A stretch of DNA of 63,172 nt from Rhodospirillales bacterium (GCA_016185145.1 JACPOB010000007.1:1-63172); one strand, 5' to 3'. Counted from the stretch's first letter, positions 9,774 through 18,473 are shown. Notes: generated from the sequence alone by a model not told the origin. A program made the numbers and translations.

Positions 9774-10739
9774 ATGGCCCAGCCCCAAGTCCCCGTGACC
9801 GTGCTGACCGGCTATCTCGGCGCCGGCAAGACCACCCTGCTCAACCGCATCCTGAGCGAGCAGCACGGCAAGAAGTACGCCGTCATCGTCAACGAGTTCG
9901 GCGAGCTCGGTGTCGACAACGACCTCGTGGTGAACGCCGACGAGGAAGTGTTCGAGATGAACAACGGCTGCATCTGCTGCACCGTGCGTGGCGATCTCAT
10001 CCGCATCATCGAAGGCCTGATGAAGCGCAAGGACAAGTTCGACGGCATTCTGGTCGAGACGACCGGTCTCGCCGACCCGGGCCCCGTTGCGCAGACCTTC
10101 TTCACCGATGACGAGGTCAAGGCCAGGACCCGGCTCGACGCCATCGTCACCGTGGTCGATGCCAAGCACTTCCTGGGACAGCTCGAGCAGGGCGACGAGG
10201 CCGAGGAGCAGGTCGCGTTCGCCGACGTGATCCTGCTGAACAAGACCGACCTCGTGAGCGAGGACGACCTCGAGAAGGTCGAGGGCAGGATCAAGTCGAT
10301 CAACCGCTATGCCCACATCTTCAGGACGCAGAAGAGCCAGATCGAGCTTTCGGCCATCCTCGACAAGGGCGCCTTCGACCTGAAGCGCATCCTCGAGTTC
10401 GAGCCCGACTTCCTGCATCACGGTCACGACCACGACCATGAGGAAGAGGTCAAGAGCCTGTCCCTCACCGCCGATCGGCCGGTCGATCCCGACCGCTTCC
10501 AGAAGTGGATGGGCGCGCTGCTGCAGTTGCGCGGCCCCGATATCTTCCGCAGCAAGGGCATTCTCGCCATCGACGGCGCGCCGCGGCGCTACGTCTATCA
10601 GGGCGTGCACATGATGATGGATTCCGACTGGGGCTCGCCCTGGAAGGACGGCGAGACGCGGTCCAGCAAGCTCGTCTTCATCGGCCGCAACCTCGATGGC
10701 GAGAACCTCCAGCGCGGCTTCAACGACTGCCTGAAATAG
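9774..10739 (+). CDS. CobW/COG0523 family GTPase (metallochaperone)
   Basis: 321 residues. The G1 Walker A motif GYLGAGKTT is near residues 13-21, the metal-binding GCICC motif at 65-69 (Cys66, 68, 69), and the G4 NKTD motif near 160. A His/Asp-rich stretch (HHGHDHDHEEE) comes before the C-terminal CobW domain. These features define the COG0523 metal chaperones, of which several deliver zinc; a cobalt role in cobalamin synthesis is less likely because no cob genes are near. The start at 9774 gives MAQPQVPVTVLTG; the frame upstream is not coding. It is followed after 4 bases by a WD40 gene. Confidence 0.9.
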   Translation: MAQPQVPVTVLTGYLGAGKTTLLNRILSEQHGKKYAVIVNEFGELGVDNDLVVNADEEVFEMNNGCICCTVRGDLIRIIEGLMKRKDKFDGILVETTGLADPGPVAQTFFTDDEVKARTRLDAIVTVVDAKHFLGQLEQGDEAEEQVAFADVILLNKTDLVSEDDLEKVEGRIKSINRYAHIFRTQKSQIELSAILDKGAFDLKRILEFEPDFLHHGHDHDHEEEVKSLSLTADRPVDPDRFQKWMGALLQLRGPDIFRSKGILAIDGAPRRYVYQGVHMMMDSDWGSPWKDGETRSSKLVFIGRNLDGENLQRGFNDCLK

Positions 10740-10743
10740 CGAC

Positions 10744-11787
10744 GTGAAGCTCGATCTCTCAAATCCGGCCTGGCAGCAGACCCTGCCGCCGGGCCGTTCC
10801 GTTGCAGCCGATGCGCCCGTCGCCGCCTGCGCCTTCAGCAAGGATGGATCCATCGCGGCCTTCGCCCTGGGCGACGGTCGCGTTCGCCTGTTGCCGGGCG
10901 ACATCAACGCCGCCGAGACGCCGGCCGCAGAGCCGTTGCACGGCGGTGCGGTGCTGGCGCTGGTCGGCGATCCGGCGGGCGACGGCTTTATAAGCGGCGG
11001 CGATGACGGGAGGCTGCTGCGCGTCGCGGCTGACGGAACGGCGAGCGAGATCGCCAACCAGAAGGGCAGGTGGTTCGAGCACATCGCCGCTCATCGCGCG
11101 ACCGGCGCCGTCGCCGCTTCGGCGGGCAAGAGCGCCTTCGTCGTCAAGGGCGGCGACGTGAAGGAGTTCGCCCCACATGAGAGCACCGTGGCCGGTCTCG
11201 ACTTCAGCAAGGACGGCAGCCGGATTGCCTGCGCCCACTATGGCGGCGTCACGGTGTGGAGCATCGGCCAAGTCACCCTGCCGCCACGCAAGTTCGCCTG
11301 GCGCGGCAGCCACGTCGCGCTGAAGTGGAGCACCGACGGCAAGTTCATCGCCACCGGCACGCAGGAGAACGACATCCATGTCTGGCGCATGGCGCAGGCC
11401 ACCGACATGCGCATGCAGGGCTATCCCGCCAAGGTGAAGTCGCTGTCGTGGACCGCCGATGCGCGCTTCCTCTACACCTCGGCGCAGCCTGTGTTCACGG
11501 CCTGGCCGTTCTCGGGCAAGGGCCCGGAAGGCAAGCCGCCGCTGCAATTCGGCGAGGAAGGTGCGGGCCTCATCTCCGTCGTGGCCGCTCATCCCGCTGC
11601 CGAGTTCGTGGCCGGGGGCTACGATTCGGGCGAACTGCAGCTCGGCGACATCAAGACCAAACGCTCGGTGGTGCTGAAGATGGCCGACGGCTCGGCCATC
11701 ACCAGCCTCGCCTGGTCGCCCGACGGTTACAAGCTCGCGGTCGGCAACGACGCCGGCACGCTGCTGGTGCTCGATCTGCGACGCTAG
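10744..11787 (+). CDS. WD40 repeat protein
   Basis: 347 residues forming several WD-like repeats (SKDGSIAAFALGDGRVRLL, SKDGSRIACAHYGGVTVWS, STDGKFIATGTQENDIHVWR, SPDGYKLAVGNDAGTLLVLDL), consistent with one seven-bladed propeller. There is no signal peptide, so it should be cytoplasmic. It begins 4 bases after the CobW gene and is certainly co-transcribed with it. CobW-WD40 pairs recur in alphaproteobacteria from my general knowledge, and a role as scaffold for the chaperone is an inference. Confidence 0.8.
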   Translation: MKLDLSNPAWQQTLPPGRSVAADAPVAACAFSKDGSIAAFALGDGRVRLLPGDINAAETPAAEPLHGGAVLALVGDPAGDGFISGGDDGRLLRVAADGTASEIANQKGRWFEHIAAHRATGAVAASAGKSAFVVKGGDVKEFAPHESTVAGLDFSKDGSRIACAHYGGVTVWSIGQVTLPPRKFAWRGSHVALKWSTDGKFIATGTQENDIHVWRMAQATDMRMQGYPAKVKSLSWTADARFLYTSAQPVFTAWPFSGKGPEGKPPLQFGEEGAGLISVVAAHPAAEFVAGGYDSGELQLGDIKTKRSVVLKMADGSAITSLAWSPDGYKLAVGNDAGTLLVLDLRR

Positions 11788-11793
11788 CCTTTT

Positions 11794-11901
11794 CATGTTC
11801 CTCTCCCCCTTTGGGGGAGAGGTTGGTGAGGGGCGCAACGCGAGGATTGTCTCCTGTATCCCCCTCACCCAGCCTCTCCCTCCGAGGGGGAGAGGAACAT
11901 G
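11794..11901. repeat. Palindromic repeat with CATGTTCCTCTCCCCC arms
   Basis: About 108 bases between two convergent genes, bounded by CATGTTCCTCTCCCCC and GGGGGAGAGGAACATG. Inside are a CCCCTTTGGGGG hairpin and GTGAGGGGC / CCCCTCAC arms. A related, shorter copy is at 31662-31718. No coding potential. Confidence 0.75.
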
Positions 11902-11911
11902 AGGGCAAGAG

Positions 11912-13126
11912 TTAGTCCCGCCGCACCAGCAGGCGGTGCGACACCAGGCAGAGCACGCCGGCGATGCCCATCGCCGTCGTCATGGGCGCGATCGTGCCGT
12001 CGAGGCTCTGGCCGACGATGGCGCCGAACAGTGCGCCGATGCCGAACTGCATGACGCCCATCAACGACGATGCCGTGCCCGCCATGTGCGGATAGCGCTG
12101 CAGCGCCATCGCCATCGAGTTGGGACCGATCAGGCTGATGGTGGCGATCTGCGGCGCGAAGCAGAGCAGGAAGGGCCACAGGCCGATCGTGCCGTAGCGC
12201 GCCTCGATCAAGCCCAGCACCAGCGCCGTCGGGCCGGCGACGGCGGGCACGATCACGGCGTAGCGCAGGATGCGGCCTGCCCCGAACACCGGCGCGAACT
12301 TGGCGTTGAGCAGGCTGCCCAACGTCATGAACACGATCATGCTGCCGAAGATCAGGCCGAAGGCGCGCGGCGCGATGCCGTACTTCTCGATGAACACGAA
12401 CGGCGAGCCGCTCAGGAACGACATCAGGGCGGAGAACTGGAAGGTGCTGGTGAAGGCGTAGCCCATGAAGGCGCGATGCCGCACCAGCTCGCCGAAGCGC
12501 TTCAGGATCGAGTTGAGGACCAGCGGCTGGCGGTATTCGGGCCGCAGCGTCTCGGGCAGGCGCAGCCACGCCGCGACCAGGGCGAAGACACCGACCATCG
12601 CCAGCACCCAGAAGATCGCCCGCCAACCCAGGAACCACAGCACCTGTCCGCCGATCAGCGGCGCCAGCATGGGCGCGATCGACGTGCAGGCCATCATCAG
12701 CGACATGGCGCGCGCCGCCTGGTCCTTCTCGGCGAGGTCGCGCACCATGGTGCGCGCCAGCACCACGCCGCCGCACGCCGCCAGGCCCTGCAGGAAGCGC
12801 AACAGCACGAGCTGGCCCGCTTCGGCCGCGAAGGCGCAGCCGATGCTCGCCAGGACGTAGACGAAGAGACCGCCCAGGATGACCGGCCGGCGGCCGAACC
12901 GGTCTCCAGCGGGACCATAGAAGATCTGGCCGGCGCCGAAGGCGATCATGAAGGCCGACAGGGTGAGCTGGATGTCGCCCGCCGTGCCGCGCAGGTCGAC
13001 GGCGATCACCGGCAGGGCCGGCAGGTACATGTCGATGCTGAGCGGCGTGAAGGACGACAGGAGCGCCAATACGGCCAGGAGCAGCGGGGTCAGGGTCGGG
13101 CGGGTCGCGGTGTTCGTGGTGGTCAT
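11912..13126 (-). CDS. Bcr/CflA family multidrug efflux MFS transporter
   Basis: 404 residues and 12 predicted membrane segments. PLSIDMYLPALPVIAVDL in the first segment and the segment-4 FLQGLAACGGVVLARTMVRD motif are diagnostic of the Bcr/CflA drug/H+ antiporters. It probably exports bicyclomycin- or chloramphenicol-like compounds or an unknown metabolite. It is divergent from the moeB-like gene with only 39 bases between the starts. Confidence 0.88.
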   Translation of the reverse strand: MTTTNTATRPTLTPLLLAVLALLSSFTPLSIDMYLPALPVIAVDLRGTAGDIQLTLSAFMIAFGAGQIFYGPAGDRFGRRPVILGGLFVYVLASIGCAFAAEAGQLVLLRFLQGLAACGGVVLARTMVRDLAEKDQAARAMSLMMACTSIAPMLAPLIGGQVLWFLGWRAIFWVLAMVGVFALVAAWLRLPETLRPEYRQPLVLNSILKRFGELVRHRAFMGYAFTSTFQFSALMSFLSGSPFVFIEKYGIAPRAFGLIFGSMIVFMTLGSLLNAKFAPVFGAGRILRYAVIVPAVAGPTALVLGLIEARYGTIGLWPFLLCFAPQIATISLIGPNSMAMALQRYPHMAGTASSLMGVMQFGIGALFGAIVGQSLDGTIAPMTTAMGIAGVLCLVSHRLLVRRD

Positions 13127-13165
13127 TGGGGCCGGCTTCTATAGCGGACATGCTATAAGCGGACC

Positions 13166-13939
13166 ATGTCGATGCTGCCCGAGCTCACCGAGCCGCAGAT
13201 CCGCCGCTATGCGCGCCATATCGTGCTGGCGGAGATCGGCGGCGTGGGACAGTCGCGGCTGATCGCCGCGCGGGTGCTGGTGATCGGCGCCGGTGGGCTT
13301 GGCGCGCCCTTGCTGCAATATCTCGCCGCCGCCGGCATCGGCACGCTGGGCGTGATCGACCACGACAATGTCGATCTATCCAACCTGCAGCGCCAGGTCA
13401 TCCATCGCACCGCGGATATCGGCATCTCCAAGGTCGAGAGCGCCCGCCGCGCGCTCTTGGACATCAATCCCGAAGTGCGCGTCGAACCGCACGGTGAGCG
13501 ACTTACCGCCGCGAACGCGGAGCGCATCATCGCCGACTACGACGTCGTCGCCGACGGCAGCGACAACTTCGCCACGCGCTACCTGCTGAACGACGTCTGC
13601 TATCGCCTGAAGAAGACGCTGGTGGCTGCGGCCATCCTGCGCTTCGACGGCCAAATCTCGACCTACAAGGCCTGGCAGGGCGCGGGTCATCCCTGCCTGC
13701 GCTGCCTGTTCCCCGAAGCGCCATCGGAAGACGCCGTGCCGAGCTGCGCGCAGGCGGGCGTTCTGGGCGCACTGGCCGGCACCTTGGGCGCGTTGCAGGC
13801 GACCGAAGTGGTCAAGGAGATCCTCGGCATCGGCCGGTCGCTCACCGGCCGCCTCCTGATGTACGACGCGCTCGCCGGCTCCTTCGACGAGATGGCGATC
13901 GCCAAGCGGCCCGACTGCCCGACCTGTGGGGTGACATGA
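13166..13939 (+). CDS. moeB: ThiF/MoeB/HesA family E1-like adenylyltransferase
   Basis: 257 residues. Nucleotide-binding GAGGLGAPLLQYLAAAGIG (41-59) is followed by the DHDNVDLSNLQRQ motif. Two CxxC pairs (PCLRC near 177 and CPTC near the C-terminus) form the structural zinc site of MoeB. The protein adenylates the C-terminal Gly of a ubiquitin-like sulfur carrier, such as MoaD or ThiS. There is no rhodanese domain. A TATAAG box ends 6 bases before the ATG, suggesting a leaderless transcript. The stop overlaps the start of a DsrE-like gene (ATGA, 13936-13939). Confidence 0.88.
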   Translation: MSMLPELTEPQIRRYARHIVLAEIGGVGQSRLIAARVLVIGAGGLGAPLLQYLAAAGIGTLGVIDHDNVDLSNLQRQVIHRTADIGISKVESARRALLDINPEVRVEPHGERLTAANAERIIADYDVVADGSDNFATRYLLNDVCYRLKKTLVAAAILRFDGQISTYKAWQGAGHPCLRCLFPEAPSEDAVPSCAQAGVLGALAGTLGALQATEVVKEILGIGRSLTGRLLMYDALAGSFDEMAIAKRPDCPTCGVT

Positions 13940-14331
13940 AATCCCCCGAAGGCGGCCTGTCGGTGATCGTGCGCGCCGGCGACTATGAAAGCGTGCACTA
14001 CGCCCTGGCCCTCGCCGCGGCGGCGCTCGCGGTCAACAAGCCCGCGGTGCTGTTCTTCACCATGGCCGGCATCCGCGCTCTCGAGGGCCCGCCGCCTCCC
14101 CTCGCCAACTGGCACCGCGATGACGCCAATCGCAAGGCCGGCGTCGGCGACTTCGAGACCTTGCTCGCCGCCTGTGTCGAGCTTGGCGCACGGTTCATCG
14201 TGTGCGAAATGGGCCTGCGCTCGCTCGGCATCGACCGTGCCGGCCTGCGCAGCGACGTTCCCTTCATGGTCGCGGGCATCGTAACCTTGCTGGAAGAGAC
14301 CAAGCCGGGCATGCACCTGGTTTCCCTATAG
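13936..14331 (+). CDS. DsrE family protein
   Basis: 131 residues, translationally coupled to the MoeB-like gene by an ATGA overlap. The fold is DsrE/DsrF-like: LSVIVRAGDYESVHYALALA at the N-terminus, PAVLFFTMAGIRAL in the second strand, and an ARFIVCEMGLRSLGI segment carrying a Cys where several DsrE-fold proteins have their acceptor Cys. The pairing with an E1 enzyme suggests work in sulfur transfer to a carrier protein, but no carrier gene lies beside it. Confidence 0.72.
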   Translation: MKSPEGGLSVIVRAGDYESVHYALALAAAALAVNKPAVLFFTMAGIRALEGPPPPLANWHRDDANRKAGVGDFETLLAACVELGARFIVCEMGLRSLGIDRAGLRSDVPFMVAGIVTLLEETKPGMHLVSL

Positions 14332-14348
14332 TGTTGACCCGGGAACAA

Positions 14349-14454
14349 CCTCATGCTGAGGAGCGAACGCAGTGAGCGTCTCGAAGCATGGGAAGCAGGC
14401 ACGGTGCCTGCTGCCACCCTTCGAGACGGCCCTGCGGGCCTCCTCAGGGTGAGG
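14349..14454. repeat. Palindromic intergenic repeat (CCTCATGCTGAGGAG type)
   Basis: Begins CCTCATGCTGAGGAG and ends CTCCTCAGGGTGAGG, with an inner GTCTCGAAGC / CTTCGAGAC pair and a central GGCACGGTGCC palindrome. Imperfect long inverted repeats of this type are widely scattered in alphaproteobacterial genomes. It fills the gap before the adenosine kinase gene. Confidence 0.65.
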
Positions 14455-14484
14455 TCGGACGCTCAAAACCGCTCAGGAGACTTC

Positions 14485-15462
14485 ATGACATCCGCTGCCT
14501 TCGACGTGCTGGGAATCGGCAACGCCATCGTCGACGTCCTCTCCCGCGCCGACGACGCCTTCTTGAGCAAGCACGGCCTGGTCAAGGGCAGCATGATGCT
14601 GATCGACGAGCAACGCGCCGAGACGCTCTATGCCGCCATGGGACCGGGCGTCGAAGTCTCGGGCGGCTCGTGCGGCAACACCATGGCCGGCGTCGCCTCG
14701 TTCGGCGGCAAGGGCGCCTATTTCGGCAAGGTGCGCGACGACCAGCTCGGCCAGGTGTTCGGCCACGACCTGCGCGCGCTCGGCGTGTCGTTCGACACCA
14801 CGAGCGCCACGTCCGGCCCGGCGACGGCGCGCTGCCTGATCCTGGTGACGCCCGATGCGCAGCGCACCATGAACACCTATCTCGGCGCCTGCACCGGGCT
14901 CGGCCCCGACGACATCGACACCAAGGTCGTGAGCGCCGCGCAGGTCACCTATGTCGAGGGCTATCTGTGGGATGCGCCCGAGGCCAAGAAGGCTGTGCTG
15001 AAAGCGTTCGACGCCGCGCATGCCGCCGGCCGCCAGGTCTCGATCACGCTGTCGGATTCGTTCTGCGTGCACCGCTATCGCGAGGAGTTCCGCGATCTCG
15101 TGCGCAACAAGGTCGACATCCTGTTCGGCAACGAAGCCGAGATCAAATCGCTCTACGAGGTCGAGACCTTCGAGGAGGCGCTGGAGGCGACGCGCAAGGA
15201 AGCCAAGATCGCGGCCCTCACCCGCAGCGAGAAGGGCTCCATCGTGATCAAGGGCAGCGAGACCTACGCCGTGCCCGCCGCTCCCGTGGCCAAGGTCGTC
15301 GACACGACGGGCGCCGGCGACCTCTACGCCTCGGGCTTCCTGTTCGGCTACACGCACGGCAAGCCCCTGGCCGAATGCGCGCGGCTGGGCGGCATCGCCG
15401 CCGCCGAAGTCATCTCTCACGTCGGCGCGCGGCCCGAGCAGGCGCTGCGCGGGCTGATTTGA
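14485..15462 (+). CDS. PfkB family adenosine kinase
   Basis: 325 residues. FDVLGIGNAIVDVL opens the ribokinase fold, SGGSCGNTMAGVASFGG is the substrate-binding Gly-rich motif, and DTTGAGDLYASGFLFG near residues 273-288 holds the catalytic Asp and anion hole of the PfkB signature 2. The best family fit is the bacterial adenosine kinase group; other nucleoside or sugar kinases are possible. The start at 14485 follows an AGGAGA ribosome site. The stop overlaps the start of the AmpG-like gene. Confidence 0.85.
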   Translation: MTSAAFDVLGIGNAIVDVLSRADDAFLSKHGLVKGSMMLIDEQRAETLYAAMGPGVEVSGGSCGNTMAGVASFGGKGAYFGKVRDDQLGQVFGHDLRALGVSFDTTSATSGPATARCLILVTPDAQRTMNTYLGACTGLGPDDIDTKVVSAAQVTYVEGYLWDAPEAKKAVLKAFDAAHAAGRQVSITLSDSFCVHRYREEFRDLVRNKVDILFGNEAEIKSLYEVETFEEALEATRKEAKIAALTRSEKGSIVIKGSETYAVPAAPVAKVVDTTGAGDLYASGFLFGYTHGKPLAECARLGGIAAAEVISHVGARPEQALRGLI

Positions 15463-16916
15463 CCGGTTCAGCCGCCCAGACGCCGGCCCGCGGCTGGCGC
15501 GAGACCGCGGCGATCTACGCGCATCCGCGCGTGATCACCTTCCTCTTCCTGGGCTTCTCCGCCGGACTGCCGTTCCTGCTGGTCTTCTCGACCCTGTCGG
15601 CATGGCTGAAGCGATCGGAGGTCAGCCTCGCCACGATCGGCTTCGCGAGCTGGATCGGCATCACCTACTCGGTGAAGTTCATCTGGTCGCCGGTCGTCGA
15701 CCGCGTGCCGCTGCCGTTGCTGACGCGCTGGCTCGGCCGCCGCCGCGCCTGGCTGCTGCTGGCGCAGGCCGGCATCGGGCTCGGCCTGCTGGCGATGTCC
15801 TTCTGCGATCCGCGGACCGACCTCTTCTGGCTGGTGACCTTCGCCGTCATCGTCGCCTTCTCCTCGGCGACCCAGGACATCGCCATGGATGCGTTCCGCA
15901 TCGAGGCGACGGACAAGAGCCTCCAGGGCGCGACGGCCGGGACCTACCAGCTCGGCTATCGCGTCGCCGTTCTGGCGGCCAGCGCCGGCGCCCTCTACGT
16001 CGCCGCCTACAGCTCCTGGCCGAATGCCTACCAGACCATGGCCGCCCTGGCCCTGGTCGGCATCATCACCACCCTGGTGATCAGCGAACCGCCGCGGCCG
16101 GTCGAAGCGGCAACCGAGGAACGCGAAGCCAAGGTCGCCGAGTTCGCCAATCGCCACGCCCAGCTCAGCCCGGCGCTGCGCGACGCCCTCGTCTGGGCCT
16201 ACGGCGCGATCGTCTGCCCGTTCGTCGATTTCTTCGTTCGCTTCCGCTGGGCCGGCCTGCTGCTGCTCGCCTTCATCGGCCTGTTCCGGATGAGCGACAT
16301 CGCCATGGGCGTGATGGCCTATCCGTTCTATCTCGGATTGGGCTTCGACGAGCAGCAGATCGCCAACATCAGCAAGATCTACGGCTTCGTCATGACCGGG
16401 CTGGGCGCCTTGCTGGGCGGCGTCCTGGTGTTCCGCATCGGCGCGGCGCGGCTGCTCGCCCTGTCGGTGGTCCTGATCGCCGGATCGAACCTCACCTTCG
16501 CCTGGCTCTCCGCCATCGGCCAGCCCGACCCGACGGTGCTGACGATTGCCATCAGCGTCGACAACCTGGCGGGCGGCATGTCGGGATCGATCTTCATCGC
16601 CTTTCTGTCGGGCCTGACCAACACCGCCTACACGGCGACCCAGTACGCACTGTTCACGTCGCTCATGCTGTTGCCCGGCAAGATCATCGGCGGCTTTTCC
16701 GGCGTGATCGTCGAACGCCTGCAAAGCTCGGCGCGCGACGTTCCGGCGCTCGCCGCCCTGCTCGACCTCATGAATGCGGCGCCGAAGTACCAGGGATTCA
16801 CGCTGTTCTTCATCTACACGGCGCTGCTCGGCGTGCCGGCCCTGATCCTGGCCGTCCTGGTGCTGCGCTACTTCGAAAAAGAAACCCCTCCTTCCGAGAA
16901 GAAGGAGGGGCAGTAA
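15459..16916 (+). CDS. ampG: AmpG-like MFS muropeptide permease
   Basis: About 485 residues with 12-14 membrane segments. The N-terminal motif FLFLGFSAGLPFLLVFSTLS, SWIGITYSVKFIWSPVVD, and SSATQDIAMDAFRIE are typical of AmpG, which imports anhydro-muropeptides for cell-wall recycling. The likely start is TTG at 15459, which overlaps the TGA of adenosine kinase; no in-frame ATG occurs near the N-terminus. The last codons contain a 10-bp C/T-G/A hairpin (16885-16910) without a T-run. Confidence 0.8.
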   Translation: MTGSAAQTPARGWRETAAIYAHPRVITFLFLGFSAGLPFLLVFSTLSAWLKRSEVSLATIGFASWIGITYSVKFIWSPVVDRVPLPLLTRWLGRRRAWLLLAQAGIGLGLLAMSFCDPRTDLFWLVTFAVIVAFSSATQDIAMDAFRIEATDKSLQGATAGTYQLGYRVAVLAASAGALYVAAYSSWPNAYQTMAALALVGIITTLVISEPPRPVEAATEEREAKVAEFANRHAQLSPALRDALVWAYGAIVCPFVDFFVRFRWAGLLLLAFIGLFRMSDIAMGVMAYPFYLGLGFDEQQIANISKIYGFVMTGLGALLGGVLVFRIGAARLLALSVVLIAGSNLTFAWLSAIGQPDPTVLTIAISVDNLAGGMSGSIFIAFLSGLTNTAYTATQYALFTSLMLLPGKIIGGFSGVIVERLQSSARDVPALAALLDLMNAAPKYQGFTLFFIYTALLGVPALILAVLVLRYFEKETPPSEKKEGQ

Positions 16917-17206
16917 ATCGGCGTCGGGGTGTCATCCGCGCCGGGGGAACCGACCCGTTCCGGAGCGGGGCGTGGGGTTGCCGGCCCGGAACGGGCAGGT
17001 CGGGTTTAAGCGCCCGCTGCTACAAAACCGTGACTGGCAATGTGGAAAACTCCGAGCGCGGACCTCCCGGTCCACTCATGCTCTTCCGGACCGCGAGCTG
17101 GGTCACGTCTGACGCGACCTTCTCGCTCGCTCATGCGCGCGCCAGGAGGCGCGCGGTCCGGAAGATCATGACCATGAGCGGACCTGGAGGTCCGCGCTCC
17201 GAACGA
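16917..17206. repeat. Nested palindromic intergenic region (290 bases, no gene)
   Basis: The gap between ampG and phoB holds no credible ORF. An outer pair, GAGCGCGGACCTCC (from 17054) and its counterpart ending at 17202, encloses an inner pair TCTTCCGGACCGCG (17082-17095) and CGCGGTCCGGAAGA (17152-17165). The inner arms match those of the repeat at 7882-7948. A third short palindrome (CCGTTCCGGAGCGGG and CCGGCCCGGAACGG) lies at about 16950-17000. This looks like one repeat inserted within another. Confidence 0.65.
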
Positions 17207-17950
17207 TCAGCCCGGCGTGGCGTCGAGCGCGTAGCCGGCGGCGCGCACGGTGCGGATCAGGTCGGCCTGATGCTCGCCGTTGAGCGCGATGCGCAGGCGG
17301 CGGATGTGCACGTCGACGGTGCGCGCCTCGACATAAACGTCCTTGCCCCACACCGCGTCGAGCAGCTGCTCGCGCGAGAAGACGCGGCCGGGATGCTCCA
17401 TGAAATGGCGCAGCAGGCGGAACTCGGTCGGGCCGAGATGCACCGGTTTGCCGGCGCGCGTCACGCGATGGGCCACGAGATCCATGACGATGTCGGCGTA
17501 GCTCAAGGCCTCGTCGGCCAGCGCCGGACGGATGCGGCGCAGCACGGCGCGGATGCGCGCCACCAGCTCGGTCGGCGAGAACGGCTTGGAGACGTAGTCG
17601 TCGGCGCCGGCATCGAGCCCGCGCACGCGATCGCCCTCCTCGCCGCGCGCCGTCAGCATGATGATCGGCAGGTTGGCGGTCGCGGTCTGGCGGCGCAGTT
17701 GCCGGCACACCTCGATGCCCGACATCAAAGGCAGCATCCAGTCGAGCAGGATGAGGTCGGGCACGTCCTCCTGCACCGAGGCCAGCGCCTCCTCGCCGTC
17801 ATAGGCGACCGAGACGCGGAAGCCCGACTGCTCGAGATTGTAGCGCAGCAGCTCGACCAGGGCCGTCTCGTCCTCGACGATCAGCACGCGCGGCTTGATC
17901 GACGAGGTCGACGCGTCGCGCCGCGAAGGAGCCTGTGTCGCCATGCTCAT
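17207..17950 (-). CDS. phoB: Phosphate response regulator PhoB
   Basis: 247 residues. The receiver domain (about 20-140) has the acidic VEDE pocket, phospho-acceptor Asp70 in LILLDWMLPLMSG, and the conserved Lys in DDYVSKPFSP. The C-terminal OmpR/PhoB winged helix (about 150-245) ends with the VDVHIRRLRIAL recognition helix. An N-terminal extension of about 18 residues precedes the usual start; the ATG at 17950 overlaps the phoU stop (ATGA), and a second ATG at 17944 is also possible. It should act on the Pho box before pstS. Confidence 0.93.
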   Translation of the reverse strand: MSMATQAPSRRDASTSSIKPRVLIVEDETALVELLRYNLEQSGFRVSVAYDGEEALASVQEDVPDLILLDWMLPLMSGIEVCRQLRRQTATANLPIIMLTARGEEGDRVRGLDAGADDYVSKPFSPTELVARIRAVLRRIRPALADEALSYADIVMDLVAHRVTRAGKPVHLGPTEFRLLRHFMEHPGRVFSREQLLDAVWGKDVYVEARTVDVHIRRLRIALNGEHQADLIRTVRAAGYALDATPG

Positions 17951-18458
17951 GACGCGTTGCCCGCCGCATAGAGCGAGGCGCTGCCCTTGGGCCGCGCCTC
18001 GTCGAAACCATGCCCGGTGGTGCGGAAGCTCACCAGCTCGGCGATGTTGGTGACGTGGTCGCCGGCGCGCTCGATGTTCTTGGCCATGAACAGGAGATGC
18101 GTGCACGAGGTGATCGTACGCGGATCCTCCATCATGTAGGTCAGGAGCTCGCGGAACAGGCCGGTATAGACCTGGTCGATCTCCTCGTCGCGCTGCCAGA
18201 CGTCGTGCGCCTTGGCGACGTCGCCCGAGGCGAAGGCGTCGAGCACGTCCTTGAGCGCCGTGCGCACCAGGCGGCCCAGTCCAGGGCATCGACGCGGGCG
18301 TCGGCGGCGATCACCTGCTCGGCGACCTCTGAATCGCCCTGGCGCAGCGCCACCAGGCACTGCGCGAGCTGGGTCTCGGCCAAGCCGCCCATCTCGCTGA
18401 TGGTCGAGCTCAGCCGCTCGAGCTCTTCGTCGAAACGCTTGAGGGTATGTTCCGCCAT
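17947..18458 (-). pseudogene. phoU: phoU with internal deletion and frameshift
   Basis: PhoU links the Pst transporter to PhoR and represses the Pho regulon. Residues 1-59 (MAEHTLKRFDEELERLSSTI and on to ARVDAL) read from ATG 18458 in one frame. The second half, from GRLVRTALKDVLDAF to the stop at 17947, lies in another frame. The break is at about 18275-18282. Together the halves give about 169 residues where PhoU normally has about 235. The missing piece of about 65 residues would hold the first ERIGDYAKNI-type metal-binding motif, while the second (ERAGDHVTNIAE) remains. As read, translation would yield only a truncated protein with a foreign tail. A sequencing or assembly error cannot be excluded. 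Confidence 0.8.
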
Positions 18459-18473
18459 CTTCTTCTCCGTTTA

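Noticed and set aside
14388..16916. 842-residue ORF that includes AmpG
   Set aside because: Its first half is an out-of-frame shadow of adenosine kinase; only the part from 15459 is coding.
17207..18289. 360-residue phoB-containing ORF read as a fusion
   Set aside because: The N-terminal 113 residues are an out-of-frame reading of the phoU region; phoB starts at 17950.
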